A stretch of 49,368 nucleotides of DNA from Bacteroidales bacterium UBA5762. Lineage in GTDB: Bacteria > Bacteroidota > Bacteroidia > Bacteroidales > TTA-H9. Shown one piece after another: positions 1 to 8,375 of the stretch. The notes under the pieces are model-generated. The model did not search any database and was not told where the DNA came from. It saw only the letters and a program-made list of their open reading frames with translations. The DNA lies in contig DIEY01000008.1 of NCBI GenBank assembly GCA_002418865.1, forward strand, positions 1 through 49,368, read 5' to 3'. Position numbers and translations under genes: made by a program. Numbering within the stretch: the stretch's first letter is position 1; every line of letters begins with the position of its first letter.

Positions 1-27
1 CATCCTTCATCCACCAAGAACTCCATC

Positions 28-63
28 ACTTTATAACTTTATAAACTTTTAAACTTTTTACTC
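28..63. repeat. Short AT-rich tandem repeat, ~8-9 bp unit
   Basis: On the minus strand this stretch reads as units of the form GTTTATAAA, GTTATAAA and GTTTAAAA, just downstream of the porQ stop codon. The same unit, including an exact GTTTATAAA, makes up the longer array at 38147-38246. No coding potential is visible. It may be a dispersed intergenic repeat family. A simple AT-rich low-complexity tract is the alternative. Confidence 0.5.
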
Positions 64-91
64 ACCAGGCATCAGCCAGCTCCATACTCAA

Positions 92-1141
92 TTATTTAAA
101 GAAATCGCTGAAATTAGTGGATAAGGAAATATAGTTAGGAGCTCCGGCAAGATGATCGATAGAATGAGCAAAATTGAGTTGAAACTTAGAAATTTTTAGG
201 CCAATGCCCCATGAAAAGCCAACCATACCCATTTTGGATTCGAGTTTTAATTGTTGCCTACGCTGATAATTATAACCCAGGCGGAGGCTTAGAGCTTTGA
301 CGGGTTGTAGTTCTGCTCCAAAAACAAAATGACGTATAAGTTTGTCGGGGAAGCCGCTAAGACCGTTTTTTTGCGTTTCTTCTCCAGTAAGTGGATCGGT
401 TTCGACGAGAAAAGGATCGTCGTAAGTAAGATCCCATTTTTGTAAATTAGTAAGTATTATAGAGAAACGCAGTGGAACATACTCGAGGCGTTTACTTACG
501 GCAAGATCTATCTCCAAAGGAAGGTCTTCGCGGCCATTTGAGCTATAAGTAGATAATTGCAGGCCTATGTTACGAGCAATGAGCGAGATGCTAAGAAATT
601 TTTCAGGGAGAATATATGAACCCGCCACATCTACGGCTATTCCTGTAGACGTATAGGTCTCGAAGGAAGAATAAATTCCCTTTAAACTCGCTCCAATGCT
701 AAAATTACTATCCAAACTCCTACCCCAGCTTAAGTTCAAAGCTATCTCATTTGCACCAAAACTTCCTTGAATCGTACCTGCAGGATCGGCAGAAGTAAAA
801 GTACCATAATCAATAAATTGAAGTGTAGCAGCAAAATTTCCGGTTTTGGAGAACGAATGTGCATAGGTGGCATATCCATAATTGATATCTGCAAAATAAT
901 CTACGAAGCTTAAAACCAAATTATTGTGCATTTCGGGATTCAGAAGTGAAGGGTTAGTATTCACCAGAGAAATGTCGTTATCGCTGATGCTCAATACATT
1001 ATAACCTAAAGCGGCAGCGCGAGCCGAAGTGGGTAAATTCAAGAATTCATAAGTTTTTGTGCCTCCCGTTTGCGCCTGGCAGAAAGAATTCCCCAAGCCT
1101 AAAATCATGCTTATTACAAGAATATTTTTTCTATGTCTCAC
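92..1141 (-). CDS. porQ: Type IX secretion system protein PorQ
   Basis: This 349-residue protein matches PorQ in length and sequence character. PorQ is a T9SS outer-membrane-associated accessory protein needed for processing and surface attachment of secreted cargo. The start is a GTG at 1139-1141, which gives a signal peptide (basic MRHRKN, hydrophobic core, cleavage near CQAQ, residues 21-24). The motif LPTSARAAALGYN (residues ~36-48) and the alternating beta-strand pattern that follows are typical of this PorV-like barrel family. It lies on the opposite strand from rlmD. The secreted M14 peptidase at 6067-8370, which carries a T9SS sorting domain, is a plausible client. Assignment rests on family resemblance recognised by eye. 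Confidence 0.88.
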   Translation of the reverse strand: MRHRKNILVISMILGLGNSFCQAQTGGTKTYEFLNLPTSARAAALGYNVLSISDNDISLVNTNPSLLNPEMHNNLVLSFVDYFADINYGYATYAHSFSKTGNFAATLQFIDYGTFTSADPAGTIQGSFGANEIALNLSWGRSLDSNFSIGASLKGIYSSFETYTSTGIAVDVAGSYILPEKFLSISLIARNIGLQLSTYSSNGREDLPLEIDLAVSKRLEYVPLRFSIILTNLQKWDLTYDDPFLVETDPLTGEETQKNGLSGFPDKLIRHFVFGAELQPVKALSLRLGYNYQRRQQLKLESKMGMVGFSWGIGLKISKFQLNFAHSIDHLAGAPNYISLSTNFSDFFK

Positions 1142-1281
1142 TATGTCAGAATTATATTTAATATTTTAAAACGGCGGGTAAAAGTAAACAAAAGCAGTAT
1201 GACCACCAATTGCCTTGTCAGATTTCACCTAAACGGAGGAGAGCGAATTTTATTACATAGAGGCGTTTGTTGAACTTAAAG

Positions 1282-1289
1282 TAATTTTG
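1282..1289 (+). promoter_or_regulatory. Bacteroidota -7 promoter element (TAnnTTTG)
   Basis: TAATTTTG matches the Bacteroidota -7 consensus and ends 20 bases before the rlmD start codon. No well-spaced TTTG -33 box is seen (the TTTG at 1266-1269 is too close), so support is moderate. Confidence 0.4.
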
Positions 1290-1309
1290 TTGGCTAAAGT
1301 TTTGTTAGG

Positions 1310-2719
1310 ATGCGCCATAAAAATCTTCCCATCATCGAAAAGCTCGAGATAACCGATGCAGGTACTGAGGGTATGGCAGTTGGGAGGTTTCGGGATATAG
1401 TAATATTTGTTCCATGGGTTGTACCTGGCGATATTGTGGATGTTCAGATTTTAAGAAAAAAGAAAAAATTTTGGGAAGCTCGACTCTTACGAATTATCAA
1501 GGAATCTGAAAACAGGAAAAAACCATGGTGCAGCCATTTTGGTATATGTGGTGGATGTCGCTGGCAAAATATGGACTATTCTACTCAATTGTTCTATAAG
1601 TCAAAATGGGTGAAGGACAGTTTATTGCGTTTAGGTAAGTTTAAGTTTCCTGAACCTCTTCCCATTATCGGTTCACCTCAAACTATATCCTATCGAAATA
1701 AAATGGAGTTTACCTTTAGTAATCGCAGATTCTTAAATGAAGGGGAAAATGCCAATGACCCAGAAATTAAACTTCAGGCCTTGGGTTTGCATTTACCCGG
1801 ACGGTATGACCGTGTACTCGATCTCAAGTATTGTTATCATCAGCCTGAATCTTCGAATAAGATTCGTTTGGCCGTGAAAAATTTTGCCTTAGAACATGGC
1901 CTAAATTTTCAAGATCTGGTTTCCCATCAAGGATTTTTACGCAATCTCATCATTCGTAATAATCAAGAAGGCGATTATATGGTAATAATGGTTTTTGGTG
2001 AATATCAGCCTGAGTCGATTCATCTTGTGATGGATTTTTTAAAAGAAACTTTCGCCGAAATTAAATCGCTTTACTACATCATCAATACAAAAGCAAATGA
2101 TTCTTTTTCGGAACTTGAACCAATTTTATATGCAGGCCAGGAGGTTATTTATGAGCAAATAGAAAATCTGAAATTCAGAATTGGTCCTTTATCATTTTTC
2201 CAAACGAATACATCACAAGCAAAACGTCTTTACCAAATAGCAAGGGATGATGCTGGATTGCAAGGTCATGAAACTGTTTATGATCTTTATACGGGTACTG
2301 GCACAATCGCATGTTTCTTAGCGCAAAATTGTCAAAAAGTGATTGGAATAGAACAGGTAGAAAAAGCCATTGATGATGCTCGTATGAATGCCATTATAAA
2401 TGGTATTGAGAATGTTGAATTTATAGAGGGAGATGTGCTTCAGATTTTTGATCAGGATTTTATCGAGAAAAATGGCTCTCCCGACGTGATTATTACCGAT
2501 CCGCCTCGTAGTGGAATGCATCCACAAGTAGTAAAACGAATACTCGATATTTTACCCTCACGTATTGTTTATATTAGTTGCAATCCAGCCACACAAGCAA
2601 GGGATGTAAGTTGGTTATCGGAAAAATTTCATGTCGAAAAGGTACAGCCAATAGATATGTTTCCGCATACTTCGCATGTCGAAAATGTGATGCTTCTCGA
2701 TAGAAATGATCAATACTGA
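1310..2719 (+). CDS. rlmD: 23S rRNA (uracil-C5)-methyltransferase, RlmD/RumA type
   Basis: This is an SAM-dependent m5U RNA methyltransferase of the TrmA/RumA family, acting on 23S rRNA. A TRAM-like beta-barrel occupies residues ~1-65. Three [4Fe-4S] ligand cysteines are visible at C74, C80 and C83 (CSHFGICGGC), with a fourth probable ligand at C175. The SAM site is YDLYTGTGTIACFL, followed by TDPPRSG. The catalytic cysteine is C424 in ISCNPATQARD, and the general base is E458 in PHTSHVENV. All key residues are present and 469 residues is normal length. The last 10 bases overlap the convergent aroK gene. Members of this family in Bacteroidota may methylate U1939 or U747, so the exact target site is inferred. 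Confidence 0.92.
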   Translation: MRHKNLPIIEKLEITDAGTEGMAVGRFRDIVIFVPWVVPGDIVDVQILRKKKKFWEARLLRIIKESENRKKPWCSHFGICGGCRWQNMDYSTQLFYKSKWVKDSLLRLGKFKFPEPLPIIGSPQTISYRNKMEFTFSNRRFLNEGENANDPEIKLQALGLHLPGRYDRVLDLKYCYHQPESSNKIRLAVKNFALEHGLNFQDLVSHQGFLRNLIIRNNQEGDYMVIMVFGEYQPESIHLVMDFLKETFAEIKSLYYIINTKANDSFSELEPILYAGQEVIYEQIENLKFRIGPLSFFQTNTSQAKRLYQIARDDAGLQGHETVYDLYTGTGTIACFLAQNCQKVIGIEQVEKAIDDARMNAIINGIENVEFIEGDVLQIFDQDFIEKNGSPDVIITDPPRSGMHPQVVKRILDILPSRIVYISCNPATQARDVSWLSEKFHVEKVQPIDMFPHTSHVENVMLLDRNDQY

Positions 2720-3225
2720 TTTTCGTATCTTAAGACTGCCTCAGCCAGTTGATGGATATTCATTTGATGCTCATCATAAATAAGATGAGCTTTTTCATAA
2801 TAAGGAATTCTTTGGTTTAAATGTCTTTGAATTTCCTTTTTGAGTTCAGTTTCTGAAGAGGAAGAAAGCATGGGACGTGGTTTTTTCGATTGTTTTAAAC
2901 GTTGATAAAGTTCTTCTATTCCTTGTTTAAAATAAATTGTTAAACCATGCTGGTTCATTAGTTCCATGTTGTCGAAATAGCAAGCTGTGCCTCCTCCTGT
3001 GGCAATCACGGTATTAGAAAGTTGAAAGGTTTGATGAAGCATTCGATTTTCAAGAATTCGAAATTGGTTTTCACCATATTTCTGGAAAAAATCTTTTATG
3101 CTGACTCGGTATTTTTCCTCTATCAAATCATCGAGATCGACAAAATTAAAACCTAATTCATTAGCAAGGCGGGGACCAACAGAAGATTTTCCACTTGCCA
3201 TGTAACCTATCAGAAATATGAGCAT
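2710..3225 (-). CDS. aroK: Shikimate kinase
   Basis: Shikimate kinase phosphorylates shikimate with ATP in chorismate and aromatic amino-acid synthesis, in the cytoplasm. I place the start at the ATG at 3223-3225, giving 171 residues. A longer frame from 3315 adds 30 hydrophobic residues not found in the family and runs over the promoter of the divergent gene. Visible motifs are the Walker A GYMASGKS (7-14), the shikimate-binding DLDD (30-33) and R56, the GGG loop (77-79), the lid arginine in RPML (117) and R139. It is divergent from the DUF1573 lipoprotein and overlaps rlmD tail-to-tail by 10 bases. Confidence 0.93.
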   Translation of the reverse strand: MLIFLIGYMASGKSSVGPRLANELGFNFVDLDDLIEEKYRVSIKDFFQKYGENQFRILENRMLHQTFQLSNTVIATGGGTACYFDNMELMNQHGLTIYFKQGIEELYQRLKQSKKPRPMLSSSSETELKKEIQRHLNQRIPYYEKAHLIYDEHQMNIHQLAEAVLRYENQY

Positions 3226-3272
3226 AAAAGGTAACTTTAGAAATGACAAAAGTAAAAGGATGTTTTCATTAG

Positions 3273-3304
3273 TTGAAATAATTAAAAAGGAAATTGTAAT
3301 TTTG
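3273..3304 (+). promoter_or_regulatory. Bacteroidota-type promoter for the DUF1573 lipoprotein gene
   Basis: A TTG core at 3273-3275 is followed, after about 21 bases, by TAATTTTG (3297-3304). This fits the -33/-7 architecture of Bacteroidota sigma-ABfr promoters. The element ends 26 bases before the start codon at 3331. Confidence 0.55.
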
Positions 3305-3330
3305 CAACCTATCAATCAGAAAATACCTCT

Positions 3331-3795
3331 ATGAAGTTTTTACGGGTCGTTCTATTGACAGGAAGTCTGTTTTTTATTCTTTCCTGTTCTCATAGAAACC
3401 AAAATAATTTAAGTGGTGATTTAGTGAGGAATCCAGTAAGCTTACATAACAGTGATTCCACTCAATCTCCAGTAATAAAATTTGAAACCATAGAGCATGA
3501 TTTTGGTCGTGTTTTTGCTGGTGAGAAAGTTTCGTACAGTTTTAAGTTTTATAACAAGGGTAAATCCGATCTTTTAATCACTAATGTTTCGGCTAGTTGT
3601 GGCTGTACTGTTCCGGAATGGCCTAAAACTCCCATTGCACCAGGTCAAGAAGGTTACATCACTGTCACCTTTAATACAGCCGGTCGAAACGGGTTTCAGC
3701 AAAAACAGATTACCGTTTTAACCAATGCAGTTCCCAACACCGCAATTTTAATGATTAAGGCCATGGTTTACGAACCCGGTAGAGAAACAGAATAA
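3331..3795 (+). CDS. DUF1573 domain lipoprotein
   Basis: A 154-residue envelope protein. The N-terminus is a lipoprotein signal (MKFLRVVLLTGSLFFILSC, probable lipidated Cys19). Residues ~48-150 form one DUF1573 domain, an Ig-like/ASPM-SPD-2-Hydin-type fold, with the diagnostic FETIEHDFGRV and SASCGCTVPEWP segments. The CGC motif is very conserved in the family, but its biochemical role is not established. A second DUF1573 protein is encoded at 27825-28310. The gene sits 26 bases upstream of yajC and may be co-transcribed with it. Confidence 0.88.
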   Translation: MKFLRVVLLTGSLFFILSCSHRNQNNLSGDLVRNPVSLHNSDSTQSPVIKFETIEHDFGRVFAGEKVSYSFKFYNKGKSDLLITNVSASCGCTVPEWPKTPIAPGQEGYITVTFNTAGRNGFQQKQITVLTNAVPNTAILMIKAMVYEPGRETE

Positions 3796-3821
3796 ATTTT
3801 AATAACTCAATTCTTTCAATT

Positions 3822-4160
3822 ATGTTTTTTCATTTTTTAAATGTTTTCTTAGTAGGACAACCTCAGGGAAATGGTTCCGGCTCTGGAATTATGACTCTAC
3901 TCCCGTTGATCGTTATCATCGTAATTTTCTATTTCTTTTTTATTCGTCCACAAACGAAAAAGGCCAAAGAAGAACGAAAATATCGCGAAAACCTGAAAAA
4001 AGGTGATAAGATCATTACAATTGGTGGCATTCATGGTAAAATTGTTGAAGTAAACGACACAACCTTCATCATCGAAGTAGAAGACGGGACTAAGCTCAGG
4101 ATAGAAAAAACCGCTGTGGCTATGGGTGGTGGACAAACCAGCATGAGTACTTCTAAATAA
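3822..4160 (+). CDS. yajC: Preprotein translocase subunit YajC
   Basis: YajC is the small single-pass component of the SecDF-YajC complex that assists Sec-dependent export at the inner membrane. This 112-residue protein has one transmembrane helix (residues ~25-46) ending in the family hallmark FFFIRPQTKKAKEE. A cytosolic beta-rich domain follows, with GDKIITIGGIHGKIVEV (~61-77). The order DUF1573-YajC-YbbR-CoaE is a familiar cluster in Bacteroidota. A perfect inverted repeat just after the stop may end or attenuate the transcript. Confidence 0.95.
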   Translation: MFFHFLNVFLVGQPQGNGSGSGIMTLLPLIVIIVIFYFFFIRPQTKKAKEERKYRENLKKGDKIITIGGIHGKIVEVNDTTFIIEVEDGTKLRIEKTAVAMGGGQTSMSTSK

Positions 4161-4172
4161 TAGTGTTTAGCG

Positions 4173-4216
4173 AAATGCCCATTATTTTATGATGATGGGC
4201 ATTTATTGTATTTTTC
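4173..4216 (+). terminator. Probable terminator or attenuator after yajC
   Basis: AAATGCCCAT (4173-4182) and ATGGGCATTT (4195-4204) form a perfect 10-bp stem with a 12-base loop. A T-rich tail with five consecutive T follows. It lies between yajC and the YbbR gene, so it could separate the two or only reduce read-through. Confidence 0.55.
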
Positions 4217-4234
4217 GGAAGAATAATTCTTCTT

Positions 4235-5236
4235 GTGAGCAAACGTTTTCATACGGCATTTTTTAATAGATGGTGGCAACGCATAATGCCATTTCGGAAA
4301 AGTTTGCCTGTGTTTGTATCCTTTTTGTTTCTATCTATAATTTTATGGCTCATTATTCGACTTTCGACCGAATATGAAGAAACCCTTGCTATACCGCTTA
4401 GTTTTCAGACAAATGTGGATGATTACTCGTTAGTATATTATTCCGATACAGTTATCTATGCCAAGGCAAAATTAAAGGGAACTCAGCTGGCTACATGGCA
4501 ATTTCGTCGCAATGCCATCAATTTTCCACTTCATTTTAATAATCTTCGCTTAAAAACCAACCGACAGGGTTATGCAGAAGTTTTTATTCCTACCGCACAA
4601 CTTTCGAGCGATTTAACTACGTGGCTTCATTCAAGCACGTCTGTTGTCGTCGTTAGTCCTGATACGCTTTATTTTGCTTTCGAAAAAACACAAAAAAAAC
4701 GCGTTAGCGTTAAACCTTTGTTGAAATATAAACTTGATTCACGTTATCTTTTAGTCGATTCCATTCGTGTTGTTCCCGATTCGGTGGTTATTAGTGGTCC
4801 ATCGAGGATAATTGATACGATTACCTTTATTAATACTCAGAAATTGGATGCGGGCGAAATCTCTACTGAAAAAAACTTTTCCCTTAAGCTGCAAAATCCT
4901 TTCCCTCATTCGGGTATAAGGATATCGCATGACAAAGTAAATATTCAGTTAAAAGTTGAACCTTCAACCGAGGCCACACTGATGGTTCCGATACGAATAC
5001 CCGATACATCGAGCTGTGCTATGAAGCTTTTCCCCGATCAAGTTACACTTCGGTTGTTGGTTCCTTATAGTCTTTATAGGAATCTTTCGGCTAAAGATTT
5101 TTCAGTCTCCGTGCCTTGCCCTGATTCTTCCAATTTCAAGCATAAAATGTTGCAAGTAAAAATCGATCATTTACCTGCAGGGACCAAATTAGTAGAAGTG
5201 GAGCCCGAAGAAGTAGAATTTCTAATTTACAATTGA
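4235..5236 (+). CDS. YbbR-like (CdaR-type) membrane-anchored protein
   Basis: A 333-residue protein with one N-terminal transmembrane helix (residues ~24-43, LPVFVSFLFLSIILWLIIRL) and a long extracytoplasmic region made of YbbR-type beta repeats. The segment VSVKPLLKYKLDSRYLLVDS with the following PDSVVISGPSRIID is typical of YbbR modules. In Firmicutes, CdaR-type YbbR proteins regulate the CdaA diadenylate cyclase; that role is not shown here, as no cdaA is in the window. The start is GTG at 4235; an in-frame ATG at 4286 is a credible alternative. The stop codon ends 2 bases before the coaE ATG, implying translational coupling. Confidence 0.8.
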   Translation: MSKRFHTAFFNRWWQRIMPFRKSLPVFVSFLFLSIILWLIIRLSTEYEETLAIPLSFQTNVDDYSLVYYSDTVIYAKAKLKGTQLATWQFRRNAINFPLHFNNLRLKTNRQGYAEVFIPTAQLSSDLTTWLHSSTSVVVVSPDTLYFAFEKTQKKRVSVKPLLKYKLDSRYLLVDSIRVVPDSVVISGPSRIIDTITFINTQKLDAGEISTEKNFSLKLQNPFPHSGIRISHDKVNIQLKVEPSTEATLMVPIRIPDTSSCAMKLFPDQVTLRLLVPYSLYRNLSAKDFSVSVPCPDSSNFKHKMLQVKIDHLPAGTKLVEVEPEEVEFLIYN

Positions 5237-5238
5237 GG

Positions 5239-5835
5239 ATGAAAAAAATTGGCTTAACTGGCAATATAGGGAGCGGCAAGAGTTTAATTGCCGATATTTT
5301 CGAAAGCATGGGAGTTGCTGTTTTTCAAGCTGATAAGGCTGGGCATGAGGCTCTAAACGAATCAGAAATTATTCAGGAATTACTCAAACGATGGGGTTCA
5401 CATGTGTTGCATTCGAATACCAAACAGCCAAATCGTAAAGCCATTGCTGAAATCGTATTTAAAGATGAAAACGAACTTTCATTTCTCAATGAACTGATTC
5501 ATCCAGTCGTACTAAAGTATTTCGAGAAATGGTGTTTGAAATATGAAGACAAACCTTATGTCATCCACGAAGCAGCCATTCTTTTCGAAAGTGGATTTCA
5601 TACCTATTTTGATAAGATTATTTTTGTTTCTGCCCCTCAGGCTTTGCGCATTCAAAGAGTGATGCAACGCGATGGACTTCAAGTTGACGATATTATTAAT
5701 CGCATGAACAGGCAATGGCCCGAAGACATGAAAATTCCTCTGGCCGATTACATTATCCAAAATGATGAACAACATCCCTTAATCCCTCAAGTGGTTCATA
5801 TTCACGAGTTATTATCAAAACCATCAAATTTTTAA
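5239..5835 (+). CDS. coaE: Dephospho-CoA kinase
   Basis: CoaE catalyses the last step of coenzyme A synthesis, ATP-dependent phosphorylation of dephospho-CoA. The ATG at 5239 gives 198 residues, the usual length; an in-frame TTG at 5233 overlaps the preceding stop and is less likely. The P-loop GNIGSGKS lies at residues 8-15, followed by the dephospho-CoA-binding FQADKAGHE and the conserved HEAAILFESGF segment. It is directly downstream of the YbbR-like gene and probably in its operon. Confidence 0.94.
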   Translation: MKKIGLTGNIGSGKSLIADIFESMGVAVFQADKAGHEALNESEIIQELLKRWGSHVLHSNTKQPNRKAIAEIVFKDENELSFLNELIHPVVLKYFEKWCLKYEDKPYVIHEAAILFESGFHTYFDKIIFVSAPQALRIQRVMQRDGLQVDDIINRMNRQWPEDMKIPLADYIIQNDEQHPLIPQVVHIHELLSKPSNF

Positions 5836-5894
5836 CGCAAAAGTTAGCATCGTTGAAGCTTTCTCTTGTACAGCTTGGATTTAGACAAACCAAT

Positions 5895-5928
5895 AAAAAT
5901 GCCCTCAGAACTTCGAGGTTCTAAGGGC
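5895..5928 (-). terminator. Rho-independent terminator for the dapA-M14 peptidase unit
   Basis: GCCCT-C-AGAAC pairs with GTTCT-A-AGGGC (5901-5928) around a 6-base loop, with one mismatch. On the minus strand the stem is followed by ATTTTTATTG (5891-5900). It lies downstream of the peptidase stop at 6067 and convergent to coaE, where it could also act weakly on the plus strand. Confidence 0.6.
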
Positions 5929-6066
5929 AAATGATACCCAATATTTTCATTTCTTCATTATAATCATCGGCTAAGTAAATTTTGTTTTAAGAAAGGGGTA
6001 TCAAAGAAGAAATGAAGAATCAGGATAAAGCTTAATTTTGATGAATTCTAATTCTTACATCAAACA

Positions 6067-8370
6067 TTATTCTCTGTTAAAAATTTTGAATACTTTAGTT
6101 TTAGAGCCAGAGGTAAGACGCAAGAGGTATATTCCTTCTGGTAATGAATGGGTCGAAATAGTTTCTATGGAAGAATTCAAGGCTTTTTCGAAGAGTTTGC
6201 TTCCTGAAATTGAAAAAAGCGTAGCAAGAGTTCCTGGTTTGGCATGGAGTATTTCTATTCTACCTATTTGAGAGGTACGGACTAGTACTTCTGATTCTTG
6301 AGGTGAAGATATTCCCACACCAGAATCGCACATTACAGAAGCCTCCCAACCGGCAGCTTGCACAAACATATTAGATCCGAATTCTATTGTCAATGCTCCG
6401 CTGGGGTCGGTTGAAACCACCGAATCTGGGCCTACTGAGCCACACCATGTGCCTATGAGTGGAGATGTGGTTGATGAACCATTATAAATCTTCAAATAAT
6501 CCCTTGTACAATCCTGGCTGGATTCCAACGCAAAAGAATGGAAAATAATACGTATTCTCTTGCCTGTTTCGGCAGGAAGGAAAGTAGTAATAAGGTGCTG
6601 GCCAGCTGAATAATCATGGTTAGGCCCACCTTGGTCGTAAAACTTTCCCGAACATGTAGTAATGCTCTGATTGTCCATTAAATATTGATTGCCTACACAT
6701 ATATAGTTAATTTTTGTCTTTGTATTGCTATAACTGGAATTGGAGGCAGTCAGTGCAACATCGTAAACGCCTTCTTCTTGATAAATGATGTTTTGAGGAT
6801 TCTGAACATTCGAACTCGAAGGGTTTCCGCCATCGAAATTCCAAACCCATTGGGTAGGATTGCCAACTGAATAATCGGTAAAATTCACCGATTCTCCCAC
6901 TTCTATTTGGGTTTTGTCGGCTGCAAAATCAGCCCAGACTCCTACAGGGCAAAGTGGAACATCAAGCAATACGGTGTTATAGTTTGTAGTTGCTACATTT
7001 GAAATGGTTTTAGTAACATAACCCGGAGCCGAAAACTCTAACGTCCAATTTCCAGAAGCTATAAGCCTATGATAATTTCCCCATGGCAAGCGCGTAAAGA
7101 CCATAGAGCTGTCGATATCGTGATTTTTTACAAATACCATGGCTTTAATGGGTTGTGAAGTAATAGAATCGGTTACTATTCCTCTAATACCATAAAGACA
7201 TTGTTCCATATAATTAAGCATGGAACGGTAATTATATTCCCATAGATTAGGTAGTTGAGCAGCCGGATAAATTTTGTCATTAGAGATTTCGAGTGTAAAT
7301 TCACGGCATTGCTGGAAATAGTTCATGTAATCCTGGCGACCGCCGGTAATGCGATACCACTGGTAGCCATTGGTAATACCTGTACCAAAGTCGTCAAAAT
7401 ATCCAGGAGGGCTATAGAATTGAGCCGTATCGGCATATTCGTTAGAAACCATAACCCACCACGTATTATCGGCTGTAAGACGGCTCCAAGTATCCCATGG
7501 ATAGTTGGCTACTTCGGCTCCAGCATGAAAATTAGCCGATTGAGTGAATTGATTAGCCTCGGCAAAGTTCATAAAAGCAATTGTTTCAGGTTGCCATGCA
7601 TTCCCATCGGGATGAGGCCCAGCAGCTGGATCAGGATAATTACGGTTTAAATCTACATAATTGGCGTTATACCTTATGGCACCGTTTACGGTATTATTCC
7701 CCCCTTTGTATGTACCATCAGGATTAGCTAATGGATTAATGTAAATCTCGATGTTATCTACAAGATAAGTTATTCGCTCATCGACTCCATAATTCGTAAG
7801 TAAATAATCTATCAATCTCAAGCATAATACATAAGGGCCAGTTTCGTCTCCATGCATGGTAGAAGTATAAAAAAACCTCGGTTTTACCGCATTGACATTG
7901 CTAGTAATTTTAGCCACCAAAAGTTTACGATTCTGCACCGTGGAGCCAATTTGAGTAATCTGGCAGAGGTTAGGATAATTGGTGGCAAAATCGTACATCA
8001 TTTGAACATATGCATCATAGGTAGGATAAGTGTTCCAGTTGTTAAGGTTTTTTATTTGATCGTAAGTACTCATCAGCGCAGCCTGAGGTGAGTCGCCAGG
8101 GTGCGGTAAAATCTCATAAGCAATGTTTTTAGTTAGAAACTGTGCGAATTCCTTAGCATTGGCATAGGCTTTCACTTCTCCTTCAGCATTCACATTGTCA
8201 ATAGAGATAATTCTCGAAAGCTCGTCTATTGTTTGCTTGTTATCAGCCTTGAAACGAAAATAAACTTCTCCTTTATTTTTTAAATAATACTCGGGAGTCA
8301 GAGGTTGAGCATTAATTAATGTGGTTAAAACAAGGCAAACTAATAAAATTAGAAGATTTCTCAATTTCAT
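6067..8370 (-). CDS. Secreted M14 zinc carboxypeptidase with PKD, CUB and T9SS sorting domains
   Basis: A 767-residue secreted metallopeptidase. A signal peptide spans residues 1-21 (ending INAQ). The M14 catalytic domain (~115-390) shows zinc ligands H173 and E176 (MHGDE) and H282 (NFHAG), substrate-binding LNRNYPD (241-247) and the catalytic glutamate E361 (FTLEIS). A carboxypeptidase-regulatory-like segment follows (~394-470), then a PKD domain (~478-558, WVWNFDGG), a CUB-like domain (~573-682, CTRDYLKIYNG), and a C-terminal T9SS type A sorting domain (~700-767, ending PEGIYLLRL...). It is predicted to be exported by Sec, then by T9SS, and to remove C-terminal residues from peptides. The start lies 5 bases after the dapA stop. 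Confidence 0.92.
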   Translation of the reverse strand: MKLRNLLILLVCLVLTTLINAQPLTPEYYLKNKGEVYFRFKADNKQTIDELSRIISIDNVNAEGEVKAYANAKEFAQFLTKNIAYEILPHPGDSPQAALMSTYDQIKNLNNWNTYPTYDAYVQMMYDFATNYPNLCQITQIGSTVQNRKLLVAKITSNVNAVKPRFFYTSTMHGDETGPYVLCLRLIDYLLTNYGVDERITYLVDNIEIYINPLANPDGTYKGGNNTVNGAIRYNANYVDLNRNYPDPAAGPHPDGNAWQPETIAFMNFAEANQFTQSANFHAGAEVANYPWDTWSRLTADNTWWVMVSNEYADTAQFYSPPGYFDDFGTGITNGYQWYRITGGRQDYMNYFQQCREFTLEISNDKIYPAAQLPNLWEYNYRSMLNYMEQCLYGIRGIVTDSITSQPIKAMVFVKNHDIDSSMVFTRLPWGNYHRLIASGNWTLEFSAPGYVTKTISNVATTNYNTVLLDVPLCPVGVWADFAADKTQIEVGESVNFTDYSVGNPTQWVWNFDGGNPSSSNVQNPQNIIYQEEGVYDVALTASNSSYSNTKTKINYICVGNQYLMDNQSITTCSGKFYDQGGPNHDYSAGQHLITTFLPAETGKRIRIIFHSFALESSQDCTRDYLKIYNGSSTTSPLIGTWCGSVGPDSVVSTDPSGALTIEFGSNMFVQAAGWEASVMCDSGVGISSPQESEVLVRTSQIGRIEILHAKPGTLATLFSISGSKLFEKALNSSIETISTHSLPEGIYLLRLTSGSKTKVFKIFNRE

Positions 8371-8375
8371 AATTT